Positions 7,489 to 15,910 of a stretch of DNA of 63,703 nucleotides are shown in pieces. The first letter of the stretch is position 1, and each line of letters begins with the position of its first letter. A program made the translations under genes and the position numbers. The notes beneath the pieces were generated by a model. It was not told the DNA's origin and ran no database searches. It worked only from the letters and a program-made list of their open reading frames with translations. Source of the stretch: Catellatospora methionotrophica (GTDB lineage: Bacteria > Actinomycetota > Actinomycetes > Mycobacteriales > Micromonosporaceae); the NCBI RefSeq assembly GCF_011297335.1, contig NZ_JAAOTJ010000028.1, positions 1-63,703 of the forward strand, written 5' to 3'.

Positions 7489-7547
7489 ATCGACGTTTGT
7501 CGAACATCATGGACGTCGGAGAGCTTCGCAGTCAATCGATACACTGA
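7489..7547 (-). promoter_or_regulatory. Conserved upstream module of the cysteine-rich/Tat/MauE operon
   Basis: Read on the minus strand, TTGACT and CATGAT, 18 nt apart, lie about 75 nt before the start at 7433 and are followed by AAACGTCGAT. The same module with TTGGCT, CATGAA and AAACGTCGAT lies before the GAF-ANTAR gene at 35098-35144. Over 35 aligned positions 26 agree, then a 9-nt gap, then 10 of 10. A shared promoter and regulator site is the simplest reading. A conserved 12-codon peptide on the plus strand (MDVGELRSQSIH here, MDVAEVRSQRIP there) is the alternative. Confidence 0.5.
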
Positions 7548-7663
7548 AATATTTCTCCAACATGCAAACGGACGTCGATGGCTTGAATGAGGGGCGCGCG
7601 TGTCGCGCGGCGGTCGTGGGCACCCTTGTGAGCTGACCGGTCACGGGTCGCCGTCCAGGGGCG

Positions 7664-7675
7664 TACGCTGCATTA
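7664..7675 (+). promoter_or_regulatory. -10 box for a leaderless transcript
   Basis: TACGCT at 7664-7669 lies 6 nt before ATG at 7676, and no ribosome binding site is present. In actinobacteria this arrangement gives transcripts that begin at the start codon. Confidence 0.55.
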
Positions 7676-8470
7676 ATGGACGCGTCGCGGGCGGGCGTCG
7701 GCAGCGACCCGCTGGCCCATATCAATGTCTCCCGGCTCCGCTCTGATCTGCGGGCCGTGCAGGACCTCGGCACCACCTCCGGGGCGATGCGGGCCTGCAC
7801 GGTGAGCGCCGACATCCGCCAGGCCTACGGCACCGCCCTGCGGGCGCGCGACGAGGCCGCCGCCTACCTGCACGGCAACCGCGACTGGACGACCGAGGAC
7901 CTGGCCGAGATGATCTGCGGCCACCGGGCGGACGAGCGGCGGGTGCGGCTGATCGCCCAGTGGTCCAGTGCCCCGCAGCACCTGCACGACGCCGGGCACG
8001 AGCTGCTGCACCGCCAGCAGCTGGCCAGCGAGCTGCGCGACCTGCTGTCCGAAGCCCGTGCCACCGCCGTGCACCACCTGCGCGAGGCCGAGCTCATGCT
8101 GCCCGCCGACCCGCTCACCCGGGTGCACAAGGCGACCGACATGGTGCGGTTCAGCAGCTATCACCTGGACGTGGTGGCGGCCAACCGCAACCTGTACGCC
8201 GCGAACCTGGTCGTGCACCACGAGTGGGAACTCGGCGAGATCGCGGAACTGGCCGAGGCCGAGCCGGAGGCGATCTCCAGCGCGTACGAGGCGGCTCGCA
8301 GCAACCCGCCGTCGGACGCCGATTCGCGCTCGGTGCGCGAACTCGCCGCCCTCGCTGCCGCCATCGCCGCCCGCCGCCGCCACTGGGAGGCCGCCCGGCA
8401 GGAGGCCGTCGCCGAGTGCCTGGCCGCGGGAGTGGACCCGGAGCTGGTCGTCGCACGTTCCGGGAGCTGA
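7676..8470 (+). CDS. Protein of unknown function paired with a GH15 enzyme
   Basis: A 264-residue, mostly helical cytoplasmic protein that I do not recognise. Two segments look like helix-turn-helix units: DWTTEDLAEMICGHRADERRV (about 69-89) and EWELGEIAELAEAEPEAISSAYEA (about 184-207), both with the AEL/AEM-x-turn pattern seen in regulators. No nuclease or ATPase motif is visible. It ends 3 nt before the GH15 start, so the two are surely co-transcribed. It could regulate or partner the GH15 enzyme, but the sequence does not show which. Confidence 0.65.
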   Translation: MDASRAGVGSDPLAHINVSRLRSDLRAVQDLGTTSGAMRACTVSADIRQAYGTALRARDEAAAYLHGNRDWTTEDLAEMICGHRADERRVRLIAQWSSAPQHLHDAGHELLHRQQLASELRDLLSEARATAVHHLREAELMLPADPLTRVHKATDMVRFSSYHLDVVAANRNLYAANLVVHHEWELGEIAELAEAEPEAISSAYEAARSNPPSDADSRSVRELAALAAAIAARRRHWEAARQEAVAECLAAGVDPELVVARSGS

Positions 8471-8473
8471 GCG

Positions 8474-10309
8474 ATGAGCGACGTGCCGATCGCCGACCAC
8501 GCGCTGCTGTCGGACTGCCACACCGCGGCGCTGGTCACCCGGCACGGTTCGGTCGACTGGCTGTGCTGCCCCCGGTTCGACAGCCCGTCGGTGTTCGGGC
8601 GGTTGCTCGACGACGACGCCGGACACTGGTCCATCAGGCCCGTCGGCGCGTTCACCGCCACCCGCCGCTACCTGGACCAGACCCTGGTGCTGGAGACGAC
8701 CTTCCACACCCCGACCGGGACCCTCGCGGTCACCGACGCGATGGCCGTGGGGCCGAACGAGCACCCGCACGGCCACGCCCTGGGCAACGGCGCCCCGCAC
8801 ATGCTGGTGCGGTCGGTGAGCTGCCGCGACGGCGAGGTCCGGATGCGCGTGCGCATCGAGCCCCGCGCCGAGTACGGCCTGCTGCGCCCGCTGATGTCGC
8901 ACGTGCCGGGCGGCCTGAACATCCGCGGCGGCCCGGAGTGGCTGATGCTGTCCAGCCCGATGGACCTGGCCTGCGCCGACAGCAGCGCGTACGGCGAGGT
9001 GACGCTGCGGGCCGGCGACGAGCTGCAGTTCGCCCTGCACCGCTCGACGTGGGGCCTGGAACCGGCCCGGATCTGGTCGCAGGAGGAGATCGCCGACTGG
9101 CTGGCGGTCACCGTGCAGGCCTGGCGGGCCTGGTCGAAGCTGCACCAGAACTACGAGGGGCCGTGGCGGGAACTGGTGCACCACAGCGGGCGGGTGCTGC
9201 AGGGGCTGACCTTCCGGCCCAGCGGCGCGATCGTCGCCGCGCCCACCACGTCTTTGCCCGAGGGCGTCGGCGGCGAGCGCAACTGGGACTACCGCTACTC
9301 GTGGGTCCGCGACGCCAGTTTCACCATGGAGGCGCTGTGGGTCGCCGCCTGCCCCGACGAGGCGGGCGACTTCTTCACCTTCATGACCACCGCCGCGGCG
9401 GGCGCGATCGGCCCCGACTACCCGTTGCAGATCATGTTCGGCGTCAACGGCGAGCACGACCTGACCGAGCGCACCCTGCCCCACCTGCGCGGCTGGCGCG
9501 ACAGCAGCCCGGTGCGGGTCGGCAACGGCGCGTGGAACCAGCACCAGATCGACGTGTACGGCGAACTGCTCGGCGCGGCCCACCTGCTCGCCGACAAGAT
9601 CTCCGAGATGGACTGCGACATGCGCGCGTTCCTGGTCGCACTCGCCGACGCGGCCGTGGTCCGCTGCCGCGAGGCCGACCACGGCATCTGGGAGGTGCGC
9701 GGGGAGCCCCGGCACTTCGTCTACTCGAAGGTGATGTGCTGGGTGGCCCTGGACCGGGCCATCGGGCTGGCCGACCGGCTGCAGGCACAGGACCGGGTGC
9801 CGGTCTGGTCCGCGGCCCGCGACGAGGTCCGCGAGCGGGTGCTGCGCGAGGGCTGGAACGCGTCGGTGGGCGCGTTCACCCAGTACTTCGGCTCCGCCGA
9901 CCTCGACGCGTCCTGCCTGATGATGCCGATCGTGGGCTTCCTGCCCGCCGACGACCCGCGCATGCTGGCCACCATCGACGCGATCGCCGACCGGCTCACC
10001 GACGAGCGCGGCCTGGTCTACCGCTACCGCACCGAGGGCGGGGTGGACGGGCTCGCCGGCGAGGAGGGCACCTTCCTGCTGTGTACGTTCTGGCTGGCCC
10101 AGGCCCTGGCCGAGGCGGGCCGGGTGAACCGGGCCACCGAGGTCTTCGAACGCGCCGCCGGGTACGCCAACGACGTGGGCCTGCTCGCCGAGGAGGTCGA
10201 TCCCGCCACCGGCGAACTGCTCGGCAACTTCCCCCAGGCGTTCAGCCACATCGGCCTGGTCAACGCGGCCTGGTCGATCTCCCAGGCCCGTCACCGCGCC
10301 GCCCTGTGA
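8474..10309 (+). CDS. Glycoside hydrolase family 15 (trehalase/glucoamylase-like)
   Basis: A 611-residue cytoplasmic protein. The N-terminal domain begins IADHALLSDCHTAALVTRHGSVDWLCCPRFDSPSVFG, the trehalase-like beta-sandwich of bacterial GH15. The alpha/alpha barrel shows GERNWDYRYSWVRDASFTMEALW, and EEGTFLLCTFWLAQAL near residues 531-546 has the family's catalytic region. Several actinobacterial members with this layout are trehalases, others glucan hydrolases, so the substrate stays open. The start is 3 nt after the preceding gene. It ends 12 nt from the convergent sortase gene, with no room for a strong terminator. Confidence 0.88.
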   Translation: MSDVPIADHALLSDCHTAALVTRHGSVDWLCCPRFDSPSVFGRLLDDDAGHWSIRPVGAFTATRRYLDQTLVLETTFHTPTGTLAVTDAMAVGPNEHPHGHALGNGAPHMLVRSVSCRDGEVRMRVRIEPRAEYGLLRPLMSHVPGGLNIRGGPEWLMLSSPMDLACADSSAYGEVTLRAGDELQFALHRSTWGLEPARIWSQEEIADWLAVTVQAWRAWSKLHQNYEGPWRELVHHSGRVLQGLTFRPSGAIVAAPTTSLPEGVGGERNWDYRYSWVRDASFTMEALWVAACPDEAGDFFTFMTTAAAGAIGPDYPLQIMFGVNGEHDLTERTLPHLRGWRDSSPVRVGNGAWNQHQIDVYGELLGAAHLLADKISEMDCDMRAFLVALADAAVVRCREADHGIWEVRGEPRHFVYSKVMCWVALDRAIGLADRLQAQDRVPVWSAARDEVRERVLREGWNASVGAFTQYFGSADLDASCLMMPIVGFLPADDPRMLATIDAIADRLTDERGLVYRYRTEGGVDGLAGEEGTFLLCTFWLAQALAEAGRVNRATEVFERAAGYANDVGLLAEEVDPATGELLGNFPQAFSHIGLVNAAWSISQARHRAAL

Positions 10310-10321
10310 GCCAGGGGCGGC

Positions 10322-11149
10322 TCAGCTGGGCTTGGCGGGGCGGGTCTTGGTGAGGGTGGCGAACACGACGATGTTGTTGAGGTAGTTGCGGTCGGTGCGG
10401 TCGTAGGGCGGGCCGCAGGTGACCAGGCGCAGGCCCATGTCGTCGGTCGCGCCGTAGACGCGGTGGGCGGGGAAGTCGTCCTTCGGGAAGGACTTGACCA
10501 CGTCGACGGTGAAGGTCGCCAGCGAGCCGTCCAGGCGCTGGACCTCGATCTTCGTGCCGGGTTTGAGCGAGCCGAGCTGGAAGAACACGGCGGGGCCGCT
10601 GGTACGGGTGTCGACGTGCCCGACGATGACGGCGTTGCCGCGCTCGCCGGGGCTGGGCCCGTAGCGGTACCAGCCGGTCAGGTCCGGGTGTTTGAGCTCG
10701 GGCACCTGCAGGCTGCCGTCGAGGTTGGTGCCGACGGTGACCACGACCGCGTCGACCTGGATAGACGGGATCCGCACCCGCACCGGCGCGGAGCGGTCCA
10801 GCGGCCGGATACCGCGCGCGTCGGGACGCCGGTCCATGTCGACGAGCTGGTAGCGCCCTGCGGCGTCGTCGGCGGGCTGGGGCGGCCCGGCGGGTGTGAT
10901 CAGGAACGCGGCGGCGACCAGCCCGATCCCGGCCAGCGCCGCGCCGGCCAGCGTCAGCACGGCGCGGCGTCCGGCGCGCGCCTTGCCGCGGTGGCGGCCG
11001 TGGGAGGGCGCGAGGTCGACGGCGGTCAGGGGTTCGACCCCGATCGCGGCCGCGGCACGGGGCTGGTCGTCGGGAACCGGCTCGTGGCCCGGCACGGTCG
11101 CGGGCCCTGTTACGGGATCGGACGCGGGCTCAGGCGCAGTGGTGGCCAC
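10322..11149 (-). CDS. Class F-like sortase
   Basis: A 275-residue membrane-anchored transpeptidase. It has a cytoplasmic N-terminus of about 60 residues, one membrane span (AVLTLAGAALAGIGLVAAAFLI, about 64-85) and an extracellular sortase domain. The triad is visible: His in NAVIVGHVDT, Cys in LRLVTCGPPYDR and Arg in DRNYLNNIVVF. GTG at 11149 follows CGGAGG closely and lies 20 nt inside the previous gene. The overlap with an Ig-like anchored protein suggests enzyme and substrate, but that neighbour shows no LPxTG-type motif. Confidence 0.88.
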   Translation of the reverse strand: MATTAPEPASDPVTGPATVPGHEPVPDDQPRAAAAIGVEPLTAVDLAPSHGRHRGKARAGRRAVLTLAGAALAGIGLVAAAFLITPAGPPQPADDAAGRYQLVDMDRRPDARGIRPLDRSAPVRVRIPSIQVDAVVVTVGTNLDGSLQVPELKHPDLTGWYRYGPSPGERGNAVIVGHVDTRTSGPAVFFQLGSLKPGTKIEVQRLDGSLATFTVDVVKSFPKDDFPAHRVYGATDDMGLRLVTCGPPYDRTDRNYLNNIVVFATLTKTRPAKPS

Positions 11150-11642
11150 GGTACCTCCGGCTCCGGTGCAGCAGCACGAGCCCGCCCACGCCGGACACGG
11201 CCAGCAGGCCCGAACCAGCGCCGAGCAGGGCCAGGCTGGGGCCGTCGGAGGTGGACCCGCCGCCGCCCGCCGGAGCGCCGGTCGGCGAGACGACCAGCGT
11301 GCCGGTGCCCGTCTCGCCGTCACTGCAGGTGACGTTGAGCTGGTAGGTGCCCGGCAGGGTCGTCGAGGGCACGGTCAGCTCGGCGTTGAACGCGCCCGGC
11401 CCGCCCGCGGTGTACGGGTTGAGCGTGATCTCCGACGGGCCGCCGATCGTGGTGCCGCTGACCGAGGCGGAGCCCGCCCCCGCGCCGCAGTACGCCGACA
11501 GCGTGAACTTGCCGCCGGGGGCGACCGCGGACGGGTTGACGGTGACGTCGGCCGCGGCGAACGCCACCGCCGGCCAGGCGAGCGCCGCGACGGCGACGCC
11601 GATGGCTGCGGACACGGCCGCACGCCGGAGAGACGGTCCCAT
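11130..11642 (-). CDS. Secreted Ig-like protein with C-terminal membrane anchor
   Basis: A 170-residue protein with a signal peptide (cleavage near FAAAD, residue 31). An Ig-like beta domain (VTVNPSAVAPGGKFTLSAYCG to YQLNVTCSDGETGTGTLVVSP) follows, then a Gly/Ser linker, a second hydrophobic span and the basic tail RSRRYRGHHC. The layout is that of a sortase substrate, and its stop lies inside the sortase gene. I find no LPxTG, LAxTG or similar motif before the span, so it may be a membrane protein that assists the sortase. ATG at 11642 follows GAAGGA. Confidence 0.78.
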   Translation of the reverse strand: MGPSLRRAAVSAAIGVAVAALAWPAVAFAAADVTVNPSAVAPGGKFTLSAYCGAGAGSASVSGTTIGGPSEITLNPYTAGGPGAFNAELTVPSTTLPGTYQLNVTCSDGETGTGTLVVSPTGAPAGGGGSTSDGPSLALLGAGSGLLAVSGVGGLVLLHRSRRYRGHHCA

Positions 11643-11712
11643 GGCTGCTTTTCCTTCCCCGAGATCCGCAGATCTGCTGGGTATTACAAAAGCACCCTTT
11701 CCCGGACGCAGT

Positions 11713-13074
11713 TCACGTTTTGCCTGAAGTCATGGTGATCGGGATCGCCTCGATCCAGGATGGAGGCTGGGGGGCGTCCACCCCGACCAGACCGGCGATG
11801 ATCCGGGTACGCGACAGCGCCGCGTCCGGCCACGGCGTGTACCCGTCGGTCAGCACGATCACGAAGTGCGGCGGCTCCGGCACGTCCAGCGCGGCCCGGA
11901 TGCCGACCCGCATGTCGGTGCCGCCCCCGCCGGCCAGCACGACCTCGCCGACGGTGGACACCCGGCGGGCGGCGTGCACGTCGGCGTCACAGGCCAGCAC
12001 GGCCACCCGGTTGCCGCGTACGCCCACCGCGCGCAGCACCCCGCCGACCTCGGCCAGCACCGCCGCCAGGTCGTCGTCGGACATCGAGCCCGACGTGTCG
12101 ATCACGATCGCGACCCGGGGCAGCGGCCGCCGCAGGCTCGGCAGCACCACGCCCGGCAGCGCGGCCCCGCGCCGCGACGGCCGCCGGTAGGTGTAGTCGA
12201 CCGCCCCGCCCGCCCAGGCGGCCGCCTCGCGTACCGCACCGGCCAGGGCCTGCCGCCAGTCGATCGTCGGTTCGAGGACCTGCTCGGCCCAGCGCTGCCA
12301 GCCCGCCGGCACCGTGCCGCGCCCGCGCACGTGGGCGCGGACGGCCTGCGCGGTCTGCCGCCGGATCGCGTCGGCCTCGACCCCGCGCACGATCGGCGCA
12401 CCCGCCTCGCCCAGCTCCCACGGCGAACGGTGGCCGTGCGCGCCCGACCCGCACTCCACGGGCGGGCAGTCGCAGCGCGGGCCCGCGTCGCCTGCCGCAC
12501 AGCCGCCACGGCAGGGAGGTGTGGCGGGAATCGACGGCAGGTACTGCTCGAACAGCTGACCGGTGGGCAGGCCGAACAGATCGGGGTGGATCCGGCCCTC
12601 GGGCAGGGGCAGGCCGTCGGCGACCAGGTCGTCGTTGATCTCGCAGTCCTCGGCGAGGTTGACCCGGTGGTGGTCGGCGCGCAGCTCGGCGGCCAGCCGG
12701 TCGGCCCGGCCGTGGTGGTCGCGCAGCAGGTGCGCCACCTCGTGGATCCACACCCCGGCCAGCTGCTCGACCGAGGTGTCGTCGACGAACGCGGGCGACA
12801 CGTAGCAGCGCCAGTGCCGGTCCACGCCCATCGTCGGCACCCGGTCGCTGGGCACCACGGTCAGGCTGTACAGCGCGGTGGCCAGGTACGGCCGGTGCCC
12901 GGCCGCCCGGAACCGCGCGGCCAGCAGCTTCGCCCGGTCCAGCGGCCGCCGCGTCGGCGCGGTCGCACCCGCCTGCCGTTCGGGCGGGTCCGGGTGCGCG
13001 GAGGTCGTGCCCGCCTGCTGCCCGCGCCGGTCCGGATCCGCGGCGGAGGCACCCGGCGCGGGGGCGGTGCTCAC
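11713..13074 (-). CDS. DUF2201-like protein: HExxH metallopeptidase-like domain plus von Willebrand A domain
   Basis: A 453-residue soluble protein, last gene of a five-gene operon. An N-terminal metallopeptidase-like domain carries WIHEVAHLLRDHHG (HEVAH at 111-115) and DCEINDD (143-149). A cysteine-rich patch (PPCRGGCAAGDAGPRCDCPPVEC, 187-208) follows. The C-terminal vWA domain has the MIDAS DTSGS at 326-330 and GGGGTD further on. Families with this layout pair with MoxR ATPases, and the MoxR gene sits directly upstream with a 4-nt GTGA overlap. The ATPase presumably loads or remodels a target held by the vWA domain. The target is unknown. Confidence 0.88.
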   Translation of the reverse strand: MSTAPAPGASAADPDRRGQQAGTTSAHPDPPERQAGATAPTRRPLDRAKLLAARFRAAGHRPYLATALYSLTVVPSDRVPTMGVDRHWRCYVSPAFVDDTSVEQLAGVWIHEVAHLLRDHHGRADRLAAELRADHHRVNLAEDCEINDDLVADGLPLPEGRIHPDLFGLPTGQLFEQYLPSIPATPPCRGGCAAGDAGPRCDCPPVECGSGAHGHRSPWELGEAGAPIVRGVEADAIRRQTAQAVRAHVRGRGTVPAGWQRWAEQVLEPTIDWRQALAGAVREAAAWAGGAVDYTYRRPSRRGAALPGVVLPSLRRPLPRVAIVIDTSGSMSDDDLAAVLAEVGGVLRAVGVRGNRVAVLACDADVHAARRVSTVGEVVLAGGGGTDMRVGIRAALDVPEPPHFVIVLTDGYTPWPDAALSRTRIIAGLVGVDAPQPPSWIEAIPITMTSGKT

Positions 13075-14249
13075 CGAGCGGCCGGGAGCATGCCGGACAG
13101 GCTCAGCACCTCGACGAACGCGTCGATCGCGGGCGGCACCGGCCAGTCCGTGTCACGCAGCGCGGCCAGGTCCAGCGCGGCCCGCGCGGCGACGTCGGGC
13201 ACCCCGGCATCGACGGCCTTGGCCAGCACCACCCAGCCCGCGTCCCAGCGCTGCTGGGTGGTGCGCCCCTGCACCGCCGAGACCACGGCGGTCAGGAACG
13301 CCAGCTGCCGGTCACCCCGGTCGGGCAGCGCGAACGCGTCCGGGTCGGCCAGCACCCGCTCCGGGTCGGGCAGGTCCAGCTCCTGCAGGTACGTGCTGAA
13401 CTCCAGGCCCGCGCCGTCACCGACCGCGCCGACCAGCGCCGTGGTCAGCGCGTCCCGGCCGGTGTCGGTGGCCAGGTGGAACGCCAGCAGCCGCAGCGCC
13501 ATCTCCCAGCTGCGCGGCGACGGCCATGCCCCGCCCCGGCTGTCGGCGTCGGCGGGCAGGTGATGCACCAGGCCCGGCCGCGCTGTCAGGAAGCCGGCGA
13601 TCGTGCCCCGGGCGCGGGCCACCGCCCCGGCCGTACGCGCGGCGTGCACCGTCGACACGGTGATCGCAGGCCAGGTCCCCGCCAGGCCGCGGGCGACGAC
13701 CCGTGGGTCGTGCGTCCAGTGCAGGTGCACGAAGCGGTTGGCCAGCGGCGGGCTCAGGTGCCAGCCGTCGGCGGCGCTGGCCGGCGGGTTCGCCGCGGCG
13801 ACGATGCGGATCGCGGCGGGCAGCTCCAGGCTGCCGACCCGGCGCTCCAGCACCACCCGCAGCAGCGCCGCCTGCACCGCCGGCGGAGCGGACGACAGCT
13901 CGTCGAAGAACAGCAGGCCCTGCCCGGTGCGGGCGAGCCGCACCGCCCAGTCCGGCGGGGCCATCGGCACCCCGTCGGCGGCCGGGTCGTCGCCGACGAT
14001 CGGCAGCCCGGAGAAGTCCGACGGCTCGTGCACGCTGGCGATCACCGTCTCCAGCGGCACGCCCAGCCCCGTCGCGAGCTGCTGCAGCGACGCGGACTTG
14101 CCGATGCCCGGCTCGCCCCACAGCAGCACCGGCAGGTTCGCCGACACGGCCAGCGCCAGCGCCTCCACGCGCGGGTCCGACACCGGCTCGCTGCGCCAGG
14201 CCCGCGTCGCCGCGATCAGCTCGTCCGCCGTACGCAGGGCCAGGCTCAT
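13071..14249 (-). CDS. MoxR-family AAA+ ATPase
   Basis: A 392-residue ATPase with Walker A GEPGIGKS (45-52), Walker B LLFFDE (112-117), sensor 1 AAANPP (151-156) and the MoxR-type LANRFVHLHW arginine region (169-178). A helical lid follows, with WPSPRSWEMALRLLAFHLA. MoxR proteins act as chaperone-like partners of vWA proteins in metal insertion or complex activation. ATG at 14249 follows GGGGAG and overlaps the stop of the ankyrin gene (ATGA). The stop overlaps the vWA gene. The order fits a MoxR-vWA pair whose client is one of the upstream repeat proteins, which is an inference. Confidence 0.92.
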   Translation of the reverse strand: MSLALRTADELIAATRAWRSEPVSDPRVEALALAVSANLPVLLWGEPGIGKSASLQQLATGLGVPLETVIASVHEPSDFSGLPIVGDDPAADGVPMAPPDWAVRLARTGQGLLFFDELSSAPPAVQAALLRVVLERRVGSLELPAAIRIVAAANPPASAADGWHLSPPLANRFVHLHWTHDPRVVARGLAGTWPAITVSTVHAARTAGAVARARGTIAGFLTARPGLVHHLPADADSRGGAWPSPRSWEMALRLLAFHLATDTGRDALTTALVGAVGDGAGLEFSTYLQELDLPDPERVLADPDAFALPDRGDRQLAFLTAVVSAVQGRTTQQRWDAGWVVLAKAVDAGVPDVAARAALDLAALRDTDWPVPPAIDAFVEVLSLSGMLPAAR

Positions 14250-15910
14250 GCGTTCTCCCCGTTCACCCGGTGCTCCTCCAGGTATTGCGAGATCAGCTTG
14301 AGGTCGCCGTGACCCTCGCCGCTCTCCTGCTCGTAGTACTCGAAACCCTTGTATTCGACGAGGTCTGCCGGGGAGGTGCCGTTGTCGTCCTCGGCCTTCG
14401 GGTCCGCACCCGCCCGCAGCAGCGCCTGCACCAGCGCGGGGCTGCCCACCCAGCCGACCGCGACGTGCAGCGGGGTGCGCCCCCGGTGGTCGCGGACGTC
14501 GACGGGCAGGCCCGCGGCCAGCAGCCGGGGCAGCAGCACCCGGTGGTCGAGGCAGCGCAGCAGGTGCAGCAGGGTCGAACCGCGGCCGTCGCGCACGTAC
14601 GGGTCCAGGCCCGCGTCGAGCAGCTCCAGCAGCGTGTCGGTGTCGCCGTGCAGGATCGTCTGCATCAGCTCGCGCCGCTGCTGCCGCAGCGCCCGGGGCA
14701 GCCGCGTGCTGCCGTCCGTCCAGCCCTGCCGGGCCGCGAAGCAGCCGGCCACCTTGCCGCCCAGTGCCCGCAGCGTCTGCTCGCGCTGCACCTCCTCGGG
14801 CGTGTGGTCCAGTGGCACGAGCCGCCCGCCGGTGGCGTCGATCCGGTGCCACTGCCCCCGGCAGCGCACCCGCACCGGTGCGAACGCCGGGCCGCGGGCC
14901 GTCGCCACGCCGCCGGGCGCGTCCGGGAACAGTGCCGCGCGCACCAGCGGGTGCAGGTCCGCGGGCGCGATCAGACCGCGATACAGCAGCTCCAGATCGG
15001 GGGGTACGCGGTAGAGCGGCTCGGCCAGCGCGGGCAGCTCACCGCGGCGCTCGTCGCCGAGCATCCTGACCCGCACCGTGTCGCCGTCCGGGGTGAACAG
15101 GAAGCGCAGCCGCCAGTCCGCGTTGAGCGTCACACCCTCGGCGGCGTACCGCCGGGCCAGCCCGCGCACGGCGGGGGCGAGCGCGACCAGGTGCAGTCGC
15201 TGCCCGAGCACCTGGTCGAGGCTCACCTGGTACTGGCTGTACCGGGCGGCGGGCAGCGTCTCGTCCAGTTCCAGCCCGGCTTCGCGCCACGCCTGCGCGA
15301 GCCGCCCGGCCGCGAGCTGGGCGGCGGAGCGCTCGGCCCGTGCCGGTGCACCCTCGCCTTCGGCCGTGGCGAACCCGGCGAACGGCACCGGCGCACCGTC
15401 CGGGGTGAGAAACGGCAGCCGCTGCCCGTCGCCGCCGTACGCCTGCCGCAGCCCGCTCGCGTCGCGGCCGCGCCACAGGCAGCCGGGCAGTTCGGGGCCG
15501 GGCGCCTTGCCCAGCGCCGCCACGGTCAGCCGCAGCCGCTGCGAGCCGTCCACGGTCTTGGGCAGCTCGACCTGCAACGCCACGGTGTCCTGGCCCACCC
15601 GGTCCAGGTCGGGCGCGAGGGTGAAGGTCAGCCCGGTGGCCAGGCTGGTGCGCCCGCCCAGGGCGCGGGGCAGGTGCCAGCGCAGCAGGTCGGGTGCGAA
15701 GTCGAGCAGCTCCGCCTCGACCCGCTCGGCGACCTGCGCCCCGTGGGCGCGGCCCACCGCGGCGAGGTCGATGTCGGTGTCGACCCGGCCCGCGGCGCAC
15801 GCCCCGCGCCAGTCCCCGGCGAGCCGCCGGTCGGTGCACTCGGCGATCATGCGCGGCGGCACGGCGTAGCGGCGGATCCGCTGCCAGACGGTCAGTTCGG
15901 CGTCGCTCAC
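14246..15910 (-). CDS. Large protein with C-terminal ankyrin repeats
   Basis: A 554-residue protein. The first about 430 residues are unrecognised and begin MSDAELTVWQRIRRYAVPPRMI. They include a beta-rich middle part (GLTFTLAPDLDRVGQDTVALQVELP) and VRVRCRGQWHRIDATGGRLVPLDH. The C-terminus carries about three ankyrin repeats: MQTILHGDTDTLLELLDAGLDP, GSTLLHLLRCLDHRVLLPRLL and GRTPLHVAVGWVGSPALVQALL. GTG at 15910 overlaps the stop of the LRR gene by 4 nt. Ankyrin repeats bind other proteins, so this may be the client or adaptor of the MoxR-vWA pair. Confidence 0.82.
   Translation of the reverse strand: MSDAELTVWQRIRRYAVPPRMIAECTDRRLAGDWRGACAAGRVDTDIDLAAVGRAHGAQVAERVEAELLDFAPDLLRWHLPRALGGRTSLATGLTFTLAPDLDRVGQDTVALQVELPKTVDGSQRLRLTVAALGKAPGPELPGCLWRGRDASGLRQAYGGDGQRLPFLTPDGAPVPFAGFATAEGEGAPARAERSAAQLAAGRLAQAWREAGLELDETLPAARYSQYQVSLDQVLGQRLHLVALAPAVRGLARRYAAEGVTLNADWRLRFLFTPDGDTVRVRMLGDERRGELPALAEPLYRVPPDLELLYRGLIAPADLHPLVRAALFPDAPGGVATARGPAFAPVRVRCRGQWHRIDATGGRLVPLDHTPEEVQREQTLRALGGKVAGCFAARQGWTDGSTRLPRALRQQRRELMQTILHGDTDTLLELLDAGLDPYVRDGRGSTLLHLLRCLDHRVLLPRLLAAGLPVDVRDHRGRTPLHVAVGWVGSPALVQALLRAGADPKAEDDNGTSPADLVEYKGFEYYEQESGEGHGDLKLISQYLEEHRVNGENA

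Noticed and set aside
7673..10294. Minus-strand open frame of 873 codons
   Set aside because: Antisense to the unknown protein and GH15 genes, with low-complexity translation and no start signals.
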